Below are positions 12,010 through 22,323 of a stretch of DNA of 64,000 nucleotides, in pieces. Position 1 is the first letter of the stretch; each line of letters starts with the position of its first letter. Source of the DNA: Sambucus nigra (taxonomy: Eukaryota > Streptophyta > Magnoliopsida > Dipsacales > Adoxaceae); assembly GCA_949130495.1 (NCBI GenBank), contig OX422210.1:29610681-29674680 (forward strand), read 5' to 3'. The position numbers and the translations under genes were made by a program. The notes under the pieces are model-generated. The model saw only the letters and a program-made list of their open reading frames with translations, made no database searches and was not told the origin of the DNA.

Positions 12010-12900
12010 TTCCTCCTCAATAACCTTCATTGAGAAAATACTTGATAAATTCAAGAAGTATAATATTAATCAAAGGAAAACACTCTTTTATGCTAATATT
12101 CACCTTACCTCTAATTTTGGTGGAATCACATCTCAATTAGAGTACTCTCGTATAATGGTCAGTTTAATGTACATATCTTACTCTATTCATAGTCTCATTC
12201 ATTATATGAGCAATTTTAGTACGCAATACTGGAAAGCCATTGTTAGAGTTGTAGGGCATTTAAAGCATACTAATTTTTTTGGAATGGAATATTGAAGATA
12301 TATCGAAGTACTTGAAAAGTATGGTGATGCTAACTGGAAATCTAAATAAAAAAACTCATAATGCAAAAGTGGTCACACCCTTTCCCTTGGAGGTGAAACC
12401 ATTTCTTGGATATCCTCACATTAAATATAGAATTGCAGATCCACATTTGCAATCTGAATTCATTATTTTTGATAAAACTGGGAAAAAACAAAATGGTGTC
12501 GTAATTTTATAAAGGCAAAATTGGGTAAAACTTGTTCCCTCCATATGTATACGCTTCGATAGCCAATGAGCGATTGGAAAGGAACAAAATACCATGTATA
12601 ATTGGAAGTCCAAGCATATTCATCGGACGCCGTAAGACAATTGAAATTGTTTCTATTGACCATGTCATCTCCTTAAAAAGGGTTTAATTAGAGAATGTAG
12701 AAAGGTCCACAAGGGAAATGGGATTAAATAATTTAATTAACTAACAATCTCCAGGTTGGAAAGCTGTAGAGATCCTAAGATCCAGGTTAATTTAATTAAC
12801 TTATATATACGTGTGACTTAGTAAGAACTAAGGAGATGTCTTAATCATTACCATTTTTATTATGAGACAGTGCACGTATTCCACGAGAATTGTTATAACT
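12010..12900 (+). pseudogene. Degenerate Ty1/copia RT C-terminus and RNase H (copy 0)
   Basis: Translating across frames gives the classic copia order: an S-Q-L-E-Y-S-R-I-M-V-S-L-M-Y motif (near 12140), a Y-M-S-N-F ... V-R-V-V-G-H-L-K stretch (near 12210), a D-A-N-W motif (near 12330), S-G-H-T-L-S-L-G-G-like (near 12375), an E-S-E-F-I remnant (12455) and a V-H-K-G-N-G-like tail (near 12705). At least three frame changes and several stops show it is long dead. It belongs to a different, older copia family than the Ale-like element in this window. 12736-12900 is its non-coding tail. Confidence 0.7.
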
Positions 12901-12920
12901 TTTTTAATAATTATATATCT

Positions 12921-13660
12921 TGATATGAAGTGGAATTGGAACGATAATGTTAACAACATTTAGTCAAGCATAAAGAATGATATCGAGAAAGTAGGTAAGC
13001 AAGTTTTAGGTAAGACTAAAGGAAAAAGATTCATTAAAAAAGAGACTTGGTGGTGGAATGAGGAAGTGCAAAAGATAATACAAGAGAAACGAGTAAACAT
13101 TAAATATTGGCAAAAGAGTAAAAATCAAGAAGATTTAAAAAAGTATAAGATGTTAAAAAGTGAAGTAAAAAATATTATTAAAAATGCGCAACAGAACGCA
13201 CTACATAGTCTTTATAATAAATTAGGTACCAAAGAAGGTGAAAAGGAAATATGTAAATTGGCAAATAAAGATAGAATGACAAGGGATATGGGTCTAGTTA
13301 AGCATATTAAAGACAGAAATAAAAATATATAAATTAAATAAAGAAATTTTAGATAAATGGGAAGAGTATTTACAAAGACTATCGAAGAGTATCCAAAAAA
13401 AGATGTCGAGAATATTGAACCGAATATAAGAATGTTATGCCCGATTACTGAAAAAAAGTAGATATATTAGTAAGGAAAATAGGAAAGAATAAAGCGGTTG
13501 GCGGAGATAAAATACCCACAGAGGTGTGGAGAACCCTTGGAAGTTTTGGGATAAAATGGTTAACATGCTTATTTAATAAAACTTTTAGAGAACAAAAGAT
13601 GTCAAATGAGTGGAGGAAAAAAAGATGTCAAAATGGTTAACATGCTTATTTAATAAAACT
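12921..13660 (+). pseudogene. RTE-type LINE fragment, 5' part of the RT region (copy 0)
   Basis: Encodes K-E-T-W-W-W-N-E-E-V-Q (near 13040) and L-G-T-K-E-G-E-K-E-I (near 13225), followed by degenerate R-T-L-G-S-like sequence near 13525. These are signatures of the region between endonuclease and reverse transcriptase in plant RTE LINEs. Stops and frameshifts are frequent. It is homologous to 40357-41040 and 51541-52200, but is cut off at 13660 where the palindrome array begins. Confidence 0.75.
13553..13660 (+). repeat. Filler duplication at LINE breakpoint
   Basis: A 31-nt segment at 13553-13583 is repeated exactly at 13630-13660. Between the copies a shorter motif (AAAAGATGTCAAA) also occurs twice. 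The right end of the second copy abuts the palindrome array. This nested pattern resembles template-switching filler made during break repair. It is absent from the paralogous LINE copies at 40990 and 52150. Confidence 0.75.
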
Positions 13661-13793
13661 GTTATATATAGCTGCTGTTATATATAACAGAAGCTGTTAT
13701 ATATAACAGCTCTGTTATATATAACAGCTGTTATATATAGCAACTCTGTTATATATAACAGCTGTTATATATAACAATTATTATATATAATAG
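13659..13793. repeat. Tandem array of eight 16-bp palindromes
   Basis: Eight units of CTGTTATATATAACAG or close variants, each a perfect or near-perfect inverted repeat, start at 13659, 13675, 13694, 13712, 13728, 13746, 13762 and 13778, with spacers of 0-3 nt. The array could be the subterminal region of the CACTA element on its right, or an independent hairpin-forming repeat at a breakpoint. No paralogous array exists elsewhere in the window. Confidence 0.85.
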
Positions 13794-14076
13794 CTTGCCC
13801 GTGCTTCCCGCTCAATAATGATAAATAAATAACTGGTTTTCCTAGTTGATTGCATAACGATAACTCAATTCAACAGTTGATTGCGTAACGATAACTCAAT
13901 AATTTTTTGAAGCTATAAACATAAACAACATAACTCAATTCAGTAGATGGTGGAGCAGGATTATAGAAGCATGAATTAGGAATATAAGTAGAGATTTTGC
14001 AGATTTGTACCTTAGAGGGAAGTATTTTGAAGCAAGGTGGCGTAGGTCACCGGTGTCACCAATGGGAGGACAAAGG

Positions 14077-15570
14077 TCATTCGTCGGTGTCACCAATGGG
14101 AGGACAAAGGTCGTCGAGCCAATACATAATTCCATTTTTACCAACATCTTCCAAGTTCTCGCAATGAGCTTGTTTTCCACCCCAAACTGGATACTCGGGC
14201 ACTTTGATGTCATCGAGTAAAACTCGCACTTCATTCTTTCTCAACTTATGGAAGTGAACGGTCGAGACGGCTCCTGGTTGCGTTTTCCTCCCATAACCAA
14301 CAAGTTCACGTATGTGGGATAGTATTTTGCATTCAATTAGCGAGGTGAAATTTGGAACCTCGAATGCAGGGGAGGAACGAGAACACGAAGGAGTTCCAGT
14401 GCCTATAGTAGGTAACTCCTGAACGTTATGTCCAATACATGAAAATTTCCCGGTTTTGAAGTCGGTAATGAATTCATCTAATGAGGATTTTATCCCCTCT
14501 ATGTCACTCCTAAGGTGATCAACATGATCCTTCCAATTTCCGGTGTCCTCTTTCACCTCCTCAAGCATTTCTCTAGCAAATGCCGACCCTAATATAGCGG
14601 TTCTCGAAATTGTGGACCCAACACAACGAACACGTCCTCGCGTATCTTTTCCGAAAACCTCAAAAATAGGCCCGGCATCCAAGGTCTCCTCCTGACCACT
14701 CGCTTTGTATACATCCATAAGCATTTGAATTTGGTCTTGTATAAAAATATATTAACATTAGGTTTGATGATACGATACTTTTTTTAAACAAAACGAACAT
14801 TAAAAAATTTAAATTACCGCAAATATTTTATCATGAGGGGCATAACCACCTCCTTTGATTATATAAGTTGCCAACCACAATTCAGCACGAGTGGGTGCAT
14901 GCCCATGCTCCTTTCTCCAATTCTCTGAAGCTCGGGTATAACCATGACGACATGTATTATAAGTTGTCTTTCTCGCACAATTTAGTTTAGTCTCTTTGTT
15001 CTTTCTTCGCAAAGCCTTTTGAACCTCTAAAACTTCATTATTGCAAAACACCTCCCAGTCCTCAGATTTGACATTTCGTGGAAATTTCTCCTTCCACTTT
15101 CCAATATCACCATCCTTCAAATTAACCCTTAGCTTTGACTTGAACTTTTTCCAAGCATCGTTCGCTTTTTTCATAAAAATTTGCTTCTGACTTTCGCGCA
15201 CATTTGGGAACTCTTTCTACAATATATGAAGAAATAAAATTAAAACATCACATAATTGAATTTACATTCTTTGGAATAGAAAGGAATAATATACCATTAA
15301 TGATGACCAAACTGAGTTCTTATATCACACATCCACTTGTTTCTAACTCGTATAAGATATGGGAACATGTGTCCTTGCTAAGTCTCCCAACCTGGTTGAG
15401 AGTGTATATGAGTCTTCACCAACTGGAAGGCCGTGCTCATTAAATTTTAAGTTCTTAGTGGAAGAGTCACCACCTACTCTTGAAGCACCCGAAGCAACCT
15501 TAGAACGGGAGGTTGATATAGGTGTCTCCCCATTTATTGACGGTTGCGAAGTATCACCCATATGAGACAT
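14077..15570 (-). pseudogene. CACTA second gene (Transposase_24 / TNPD-like), probably spliced
   Basis: Three reading blocks on the minus strand. 15570-15343 holds a Ser/Thr-rich N-terminus and an L-A-R-T-H-V-P-I motif like the start of the plant transposase PF03004 region. 15201-14809 holds W-K-K-F-K-S-K-L-R, W-E-V-F-C-N-N and T-C-R-H-G-Y-T-R, typical of the same family. 14724-14077 is the hydrophilic C-terminal region. The gaps between blocks look like introns or degeneration. A 34-bp tandem duplication near 14048-14115 alters the 3' end. These proteins bind element ends or DNA in the transposition complex by analogy with En/Spm TnpA/TNPD; here that is inference. Confidence 0.65.
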
Positions 15571-15817
15571 TTATCTAGAAAAAAGTGACTATTGGACACC
15601 AAAATAATCAAAATAAACATTTACAAGAATATTACATGTTCAAATAGCAATATAAAGAAGATGGCATGTTCAAATAGAATTATAATTTCAAACAACCATA
15701 CCTGTATTAAATGTTCAAAAAGCAATAAACTATTAAATGTTTACAACAACAACAACAACAAACGGAATAAATAGAATATCGCATATTCAAAAACAAGTTT
15801 AGAACTAAATCATTGCA
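15571..15817. other. Spacer between the two CACTA genes
   Basis: AT-rich, with a short AAC run near 15740-15760 and repeated ATGTTCAAA motifs. No coding signal is supported; the plus-strand frame at 15592-15774 is low-complexity. Confidence 0.6.
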
Positions 15818-16348
15818 CTAGAAATCTGTGTCCAAAAGATCCAATAATTTATCATTTTCCTCGAGAATGGAGTCACACATCGTACGGTCAATATCAATCG
15901 CATCTATTTCTTTCGTCAGTCTCTTGGGAGAGTGTAAAACAATTGACCACCCATTCACCTTTACATCTTGACAATAAAATACTTGACTGGCTTGAGATGC
16001 AAGGATGAACGGATCATCGTGAATGGTATTTTTACTCACGAGCTTACTAAGATTAACCATCACCAATTTTGAGGTGGGTTCAACTTTGCAAGCATTCTTA
16101 TCATCAACATCCACCCAATCACAATAAAAGACAGTATGTGCGAACTCAATGTAATTGAGGTCGAGTATTTGTCTAATAACTCCATAAAAGGTTGTCATAA
16201 TCCCCTTCTTATTAAAGGCCTTAGTGGATACACCACTACTCTGAAAGTTATGATTCTCTTCATGTCCAGAAGTACAAAAGGTGTACCCATTGCATTGAAA
16301 TTTCTCATAACTGGTAACCCTATGGAGAGGACCATCAGCATATGGCAA
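15818..16348 (-). pseudogene. CACTA transposase C-terminal DUF4216 block
   Basis: 176 residues matching the DUF4216 domain that follows DUF4218 in plant TNP2 transposases: Y-G-V-I-R-Q-I-L-D-L-N-Y near residue 57, F-Y-C-D-W-V-D-V near residue 74, and P-F-I-L-A-S-Q-A-S-Q-V-F-Y near 118. It is probably the last exon or exons of the TNP2-like gene upstream. The 16349-16571 gap has no coding match and is intron-like. Confidence 0.75.
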
Positions 16349-16571
16349 AATTCCAATATCATTAAATCTTGAGGCCTATAAGGAATTGATAATTTTTTAA
16401 AGTTTCATTAAAAATAATTACGGTTGATAAAAAAGTACATGTATAAATAAAGACTTGCCTCGTTCCTTAGCCAAGGGATGAAATCATCAATTCTATGCGT
16501 CGATTGAGTCTCAGTTACCACAAATTTTCTACAAGAAATTAGTTTCAAAATTAAGAAATATCACATTATAA

Positions 16572-17984
16572 TCAATTAATATAAATTAATATAGAACAAA
16601 GTGTGTACCTTCTCCATTCATCAACACCGTCGCATTGAGATAAAACCCGTCTTCGCACTTGCTCATATTGTACATTCTTTAAGATCAATTCTTTACTTTT
16701 ACCCAATGGTCGTTGGCATTCCGAGTCATCAAACTCATCATCAAGAAAATCCTCAAGATTCCTCTTATGAGTTCCTTCACCTATTTTCGATATGTACCCC
16801 ATGGCATACAAAGAAGCTTCATGTAACAAATATGCATTAGCAATGCTCCCTTCAATGTACCTCTTGTTTCGTGACCACTTTTTATATCTTCCCATTTCTC
16901 TCTCAAATAACCACATCGCCCGATATCTTGGTGGCCCAGCTGTCAAAGCTTCATCGGCTAAATGGTGCATGAGGTGGATCATCACCACAAAAAAGGCAGG
17001 TGGAAAATAAATTTCAAAGACACAAAGTGCCTCTACCAATGCGTTTTTAGCCTTCAAAAGATGTTCTGTAAATATAACTTTGTCACACAACACATTAAAG
17101 AATATGCTGATCCGTTGTATAGCTTTAAACAAAGGCTTATCATCCGGAAATGAATGCATAAGTAATGCAGGAAGCAACCGTTGCATAATGACGTGATAAT
17201 CATGGTACTTGAGATTGGTAAATCCAGGTGGATCGAGATTAACATTGTTGCTGAAATTTGATGAAAATCCAATCGGTACCTTTAATGTTTTTAGTGTACG
17301 AAAAAAGGCTTCTTTCTCTTCCTTTCCTAATGCGAAAGGTGCCTTTGGCATAAGCCTTTTTTTACTGCCTTCAACATCTTTCATCCATAATTTCCTTTTA
17401 AGCTTCAAATGAACTTTCAAGTCTTCACGAGCTTTGACCGTATCTTTATTTGATGAACCTTTCACCGAGAGTATTGTACCTAAAAGAGTCTCTGTGACAC
17501 TATTTTCAACATGCATAACATCTAAATTATGTCTAATATCATGATCCTTCCAATACTCTAAGTCAAAGAAAATTGACCTCCTTGAAAAACCCTCGGTACC
17601 TGCTAGATTCTCATCGTCACCCTCACTTGGATAATCATCGTCTTCCATTACTACATCCTCCTTCTCCTTCTCCTTCCCCTTCCCCTTCCCCTTCCCCTTC
17701 CCCTTTCCCTTTCCCTTTCCCTTTCCCTTTTTGTCTCCCTCTTCCTCTCCCTCTCTTTGAACACCTTCTCGAGCGATAAGTGACACTATCTGCTCAACTT
17801 CTGCACTTGTTAACTTTCTTGTAGACATAGCATCCTCTATTTTACCATTAAATGTTTGCTTTGATGTGTTAAACCTATAAGGATGGTCTTTAGGAAGGAA
17901 ACATACGAGATCGTTGGTAACAACATTTCGTTGACTTAGAAAGATATTCAGAAGGTGTATTTGTAGAACAAACAGGGCACCCAT
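16572..17984 (-). pseudogene. CACTA transposase, TNP2 C-terminus plus DUF4218
   Basis: A long open block. The N-terminal part continues the Transposase_21 domain (L-P-K-D-H-P-Y-R near residue 32). A lysine-glycine tract lies at about residues 85-108, encoded by a hexanucleotide microsatellite. Then come H-N-L-D-V-M-H-V-E of TNP2, and DUF4218 with D-Y-H-V-I-M-Q-R-L-L-P, Y-F-P-P-A-F-F and H-L-M-H-H-L-A-D-E-A. The first codons are out of frame with the upstream block (18780-17890), implying a frameshift near 17940. DUF4218 is a hallmark of plant CACTA transposases. Confidence 0.85.
17671..17732. repeat. (CCCCTT)n / (CCCTTT)n microsatellite inside transposase
   Basis: About ten hexamer units of pyrimidine repeats. 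Because the period is six, the transposase frame stays open and reads K-G repeats on the minus strand. The change from CCCCTT to CCCTTT within the run shows stepwise slippage. Confidence 0.9.
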
Positions 17985-18780
17985 TGTAACCTTGAGTTGA
18001 ACAACCTGCTAACATCCCATAAGCTGGAAAATCATGTATACCCCACATCAATATGGATTTTAACTGAAATTTCTCATTTTTGTACGCATCCCAATCCTCA
18101 ACTCCAGACCATAAGATCTTTAACTCATCGACCAACGGTTGGAGGAAGACATCAATATTACTTGATGGTGACTTTGGTCCGGGAATCAATACAGACAACA
18201 TTGAAAACTCACTTTTCATACACAATGATGGGGGAGGGTTGAGAGGTTGAATTATCACTGGACAACAACTATACTTACGACCAAACATGTTATTCGGGCT
18301 GAAACCATCAGTTGCTATTACAAGTCGAATATTCCGCGGATCTTTTGCAAAATCTCTCCACATAATGTTTGAATTTACCCATTCTGCTGAATCTCGGGGA
18401 TGACGCAAGAATTCCATACAAGAGCTTGCACGAGCGTGCCAAGTCATTTTCTCTGCTATCCATTTTATGGTATACAACCGTTTTAGCCTAGGGATTAGAG
18501 GGAAATGTCGCATTACCTTCTTAGGAACCCTAGAGTACTTTTTTTTTCCATTAGTATTCTGAATTTCTACCCCGTCCTCGTCTAAACAAGTAAACTTGTA
18601 GCGTAAAGAACCACATTTAATACATCTAGCAGATTTTTCATGCTCTTTCCAAAATATCATACAGTTGTTAATGCATACGTCATACTTAACATAATCCATA
18701 CCGAGATCTCTAACGGTGTTTTTCATTTCTGTATAACTAGTTGTCAAGTTGTTCTCTTCAGGAAGTAGTTCATTTAACAA
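17890..18780 (-). pseudogene. CACTA transposase TNP2 (Transposase_21) core
   Basis: Matches the plant TNP2 core: C-I-N-N-C-M-I-F-W near residue 36; C-I-K-C-G zinc-like pair; A-T-D-G-F-S-P near residue 157; L-I-P-G-P-K-S-P-S near residue 199; W-G-I-H-D-F-P-A-Y-G-M-L-A-G near residue 248; and G-C-P-V-C near residue 268. The D of T-D-G-F and later acidic residues are the expected DDE/D-type catalytic positions. The frame is lost near 17940 and upstream at an in-frame stop near 18823. Confidence 0.9.
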
Positions 18781-18970
18781 TCTAAGAATTCCACCTGTAG
18801 CACCATCCGATAAATTGAATTATGTTTTCAAATCATTCAACTTTATAAGAGCATACATTGTGGTATGACGCGAAGAACCGGTAGCTAAATGCAATGGCTC
18901 CTGTGTGAGTTGATGTAAACGATCATACTTCTTGCCTTTGTATTTATGTGTGTGCGAATCATTGGGAACC

Positions 18971-19393
18971 TCAGAAGTTGGGGGGGGCTTCATCACTGCC
19001 TACACAATTAGGTTCACTAGGTTCCACTTCACCCATAAACATCTCACAAGCATCATTCACAAGATCATTCAAAATTGGAATATTGTGCACATCAGCGTGT
19101 TCTGTCGGTGTCACAGATTGTGGTGGTGGTTGGACTTGATCAACAACTAATGTCTCATCGTGAAAATGCCATAAGGTATAGTTCATGTACATACCATATG
19201 TCATTAAATGAATGAATATGTCATCTATAACAACATGTCCTTTCCCATTTCGACAACGTCTACAGGGACATGAATATTTAACATTCGAACTATTACTACG
19301 CACATAATGAAGAAACTGTAACACCCCATCTCTTTATGTATCAGTCTCGATATTTTTCTCATTTATCCATTCTTTGTTGATTCCCGACGACAT
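18971..19393 (-). pseudogene. CACTA transposase N-terminal Transpos_assoc domain
   Basis: The ATG at 19393 starts M-S-S-G-I-N-K-E-W-I, as in plant transposase-associated domains. An in-frame TAA at 19336-19334 breaks it, then the frame resumes with L-Q-F-L-H-Y-V and the zinc-binding C-P-C-R-R-C. The frame is lost again at a G run (about 18979-18986), after which sequence similar to the inter-domain linker continues in another frame towards 18780. Confidence 0.8.
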
Positions 19394-20330
19394 CCTGATA
19401 AGTTTAAAGAGCACACATTATAATATAAACGCTTACTGTAAATATATTTAAGTTTATTCAAGTGTAAATATGTATATATTTGAGCTCCTATATTTCCTCC
19501 ATCTCCTCTACAGGGTAAGGGTCCTATCCCATTCGAAAATGCATATTTTGTATTGTTCATAATGTCTCATGCCATGTCCTAATCTAGAAAATTTCGCCAA
19601 CATCTCCCTACAGTTCTTCAAGTACACAACTTAAATTGGGAGTGTTCATGTGTTACCTAAGTTTTTCAACCAAGAAAACACAAAACACTACATCAATCTA
19701 GTATGCACCCAAAGAACATAAAGAGATGCCACTGAATTTTTCAAAATAGGATATGCATAATCATTATGTACAATACAAACTTTTGCATTTCCAAACTGTC
19801 CAAAAATGGAACAATTCAAGAGTTCTCACCACAGTCATAGTGAGACCTCTTGAACGGGTCTAAGGTTTTTCTACATGTGTAACATCATTATTGAATGTTT
19901 AGTATTAATGTCTACTTACTATTTAAATAGTTTTTTTTTGTTTTTTCTTAAATTTTCAACACATAATCTCATTTATCCATTTAATTAGTGGGGTGTCTAC
20001 TTTTCAATTTGTTATTTTTACATTATTATTGAATATTTAGCACTTAAATTTTCTTAAAACTGCGTAACATCTACAAATCAGTTCAAATATACATTTTTGT
20101 TAAAGGGGTAAGAACATAAAAACCCATGATTTTTTTTTTTCATTATCAACATTCAATTTGCACCAAAAACTCACACATTAAAAAAAATAATAAATATTTA
20201 AATATGTATATATAAAACCCTTAAAAGAAAATACGAATCAAATCAGGCATATCATAAACTCTAGGATCAAATCTGAAACCTAACTTAGGTTAAAAAAAAT
20301 ACAATGCTTTAAACAATTACCTGATTGGGA
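19394..20330. other. CACTA 5' non-coding region
   Basis: AT-rich sequence between the transposase start and the GA-rich tract, with no supported coding region. It should hold the element's promoter and perhaps leader exons on the minus strand. An 11-base match to the CACTA terminus (CACTACATCAA) occurs on the plus strand at 19686; it may be chance. Confidence 0.5.
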
Positions 20331-20545
20331 TGAGTGCAGTGAGAGAACAGGGCAGTGACCAGAGAAAGAGAGAATGGGCCGGAGAGAGAGTGTCGGCAGT
20401 AGAGATGCAGACCTAGAGCAGTATCAGCAGCAGCTGCCGAAAGAGAGAGACCGCCGAGAGAGAGAGAGAGAGAGAGAAAGAGAGCGAAGAGGCTAGAGAG
20501 AGAACGAGCGGGGCGGGAATCGTGAGCGGGAACAAGAGAAAGAGG
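20330..20545. repeat. GA-rich tract (CT on the transposase strand)
   Basis: Purine-rich region with an uninterrupted GA run near 20455-20478. On the minus strand it is a CT-rich leader upstream of the transposase, a common feature of plant 5' UTRs and core promoters. Confidence 0.7.
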
Positions 20546-20595
20546 AGTGTAATGTTTTTTTTTGGGTATTATATATTTTAGTAAGTGTACTCAAT

Positions 20596-20650
20596 TTTGG
20601 CACACTTTAAAACAGTGCCAAATTTTGGCACTGTTTTAAAGTGTGCCAAA
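20596..20650. repeat. 27-bp perfect inverted repeat, CACTA subterminal region
   Basis: The arm at 20596-20622 is the exact reverse complement of 20624-20650, with one base between. Each arm contains two copies of the TTTGGCAC / GTGCCAAA motif. The same motif recurs at about 20665-20675 and 20715-20724. CACTA transposases bind short subterminal repeats in both orientations, and these are good candidates. Confidence 0.9.
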
Positions 20651-20725
20651 TCTCTATAAAACCGTGCCAAAATCTGGTACAGTTTTAAACTGTGGCAGAT
20701 TTTTAATACCAGGGTGTGCCAAAAT

Positions 20726-20743
20726 GCTGTTTTTGATGTAGTG
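20726..20743 (-). repeat. CACTA terminal inverted repeat (only one found)
   Basis: The minus strand reads CACTACATCAAAAACAGC from 20743 inward. Sequence paralogous to other array copies resumes at 20744 (ATACCC...), which fixes the element boundary. A 3-bp target duplication cannot be confirmed because the other end is missing. Confidence 0.85.
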
Positions 20744-20832
20744 ATACCCAAAACACCATATGTTGAAAACGACTACAATGGAAAATAAATGGTTATTTAC
20801 ATTTTGGATGGCATTTGTTCTTGTTTTTTGTC

Positions 20833-20868
<36 letters not shown>
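20744..20868. repeat. Unit flank and (TA)n, copy I
   Basis: About 90 bp shared with 26660-26746, 43600-43693 and 54825-54907, then a TA run at 20835-20867. The MITE sits directly against this run. Confidence 0.8.
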
Positions 20869-20869
<1 letters not shown>

Positions 20870-21252
20870 AGGCTCCCTAACATACCTCATTAAAAATACC
20901 TATGGCCATACCATTTTTTTTAAATGGAAAAAAAAATAATTGAGTTGATATGTTTTATATGGGTTCATGATATTTCACTATGCCCATGTAAAAATATTCA
21001 GCTCAAAATAATGTACTTTGTTCTTTTTAAAAAATAGGTAAAAAAAATGACAATTTTAACGGGTAAAAACTATTTGTTTTTTGACCTATTTTTTAAAAAT
21101 AAAAAAAATCATTATTTCCAATTGATTTTTTATGGGGGTACACTGAAATATCATGAACCCATATAAAAATTATCATCTCATATTTATATTTTTTACTATT
21201 TTAAAAATGAGTATGTTCATAGGTATGTTGATAGGAGGTATGTTGGAGATCA
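20869..21252. mobile_element. Foldback MITE, copy I
   Basis: About 385 bp, AT-rich, non-coding, with long imperfect terminal inverted repeats. The left end CTCCCTAACATACCTC and the right end, reversed, CTCCAACATACCTCC match. A second internal pair (ATATGGGTTCATGATATTTC) lies at about 20957 and, inverted, at about 21142. It has (TA)n on both sides. The superfamily is unclear because target duplications cannot be told from the TA repeats. Confidence 0.8.
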
Positions 21253-21857
21253 TAATATATATATATCACCTGAGTGAGTGTTGGTGACAGATAGTTTCAG
21301 AAATATGCATAATTTAATTTTACTGCTATTTCAAATTTATTTTTAGAAGAAAGTAATAAACATTTGATTGGTATAAAGGTCATTTTCAAATCCAAATATA
21401 ATAAACATTAAATAATTAGTTTTTTTCCAACCTTTTTATTTAAAGAATATTTTATGCGTCGATGCTACATCCAAGTTACACAAGGAACAATCGTTATACT
21501 ATTTTTACATACTCAAAGAAAATACGTGGTGAAGTTTTAATTGGCAAAAGTTTATTGAAAAAATATGAGGGAAAGGACTGAAATGAACATGCTATTCACT
21601 TTTTACTTCACCTACAATTATCCAATTAACCTAAACAAAGTATGATAAGAAAAAAAATAAAGAAGTTTCTACGATGATTTTTTAATCTTCTTATCAATCA
21701 TATAAAGCTCATTCAGTAACACCACTATCACACCATTTGATACTATGAGCATAATATTTTTTGTAACCGACTTACATAAAGGAAAGAAAGTTACTTGAAA
21801 ATGAGTATAGATGATACTAGTAGTATTAGTTGTAGTAGTAGTAATAAAATAATAAAT
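21253..21857. other. 3' flank of TAXIMIN-like gene, copy I
   Basis: Non-coding, conserved in all four array copies. On the minus strand it lies downstream of the TAXIMIN-like stop codon. It has a TAG/TTG-type trinucleotide tract near 21818-21842 and an AATAAA (minus strand, about 21555) that could serve as a polyadenylation signal. Confidence 0.55.
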
Positions 21858-22323
21858 CTAACAAGGGACACATGAGATGAACCACCGCATGACGTGAATA
21901 GGTGCCTTGATTATCTCTAAAGCCCAGTCCCCTACCACCGTAATGCACGAGTCAGACGGGAATACAAGAATCGTCAATGCCCTGCGCATACATACATATA
22001 TTACACACAAACATTTATATAAAGTAATTCTAAGTTGTCCCAATATAGCGTCACGATATTGTTGGTGGATGTGTCGACAAAATAAGATGCATTATTGTTT
22101 CAATTGTTGTATCAGTAAAACTGTGTCCTCGTACAATGATTGAATATAACAAAGAACATTTCACCAAGTTTCATATGTAATCAAATAACTAGAGAGAGAG
22201 GGGAGAGACCGACCAAGCGATCCAGATGATGACGCCGAACATCGAGACGTGGATGGCAAAGAATGCGAAAGGCAAACCCAAAAGAAAACCCAAAGGCTTA
22301 CAAACTCCGTCCTCAGTACACAT
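21858..22323 (-). CDS. TAX-like: TAXIMIN-like small peptide gene, copy I (two exons)
   Basis: Exon 1 is 22323-22214 and exon 2 is 21981-21858. The 232-bp intron starts GT and ends AG, in phase 2. The product has 77 residues. The N-terminus has the family pattern M-C-x(5)-C-K-P-L-G-F-L-L-G-L-P-F-A, then a hydrophobic segment (about residues 11-35) ending V-I-I-W-I, and a C-terminus [10 protein letters not shown] ... V-P-C. From W-I at residue 34 to the final Cys it lines up without gaps with TAXIMIN peptides as I recall them. These are secreted or membrane-associated plant signalling peptides linked to organ separation and specialised metabolism. The internal cysteine cluster of the family is missing here except one Cys. 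No expression evidence is available. Confidence 0.7.

Larger units (their letters stand above)
13794..20743 (-). mobile_element. CACTA (En/Spm) DNA transposon, left end missing
   Basis: Its 5' terminus is at 20743, where the minus strand begins CACTACATCAAAAACAGC, a CACTA-type terminal repeat. Inside, on the minus strand, are the two standard CACTA genes: a TNP2-like transposase (19393 to 15818) and a Transposase_24/TNPD-like gene (15570 to 14077). No matching CACTA terminus was found near 13650-13800, so the 3' end is truncated or lies in the palindrome array. Both genes carry frameshifts and stops, so the element is defective. It replaces the LINE 3' end and spacer Q that link units in other copies. 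Confidence 0.85.

Noticed and set aside
13659..13793. Possible CRISPR-like repeat array
   Set aside because: Units are palindromes with spacers of 0-3 nt, there are no unique spacers, and the context is a plant transposon.
19686..19696. CACTACATCAA inside the CACTA element on the plus strand
   Set aside because: Eleven matching bases with no further similarity inward and no flanking duplication; probably chance, or a remnant too short to call.
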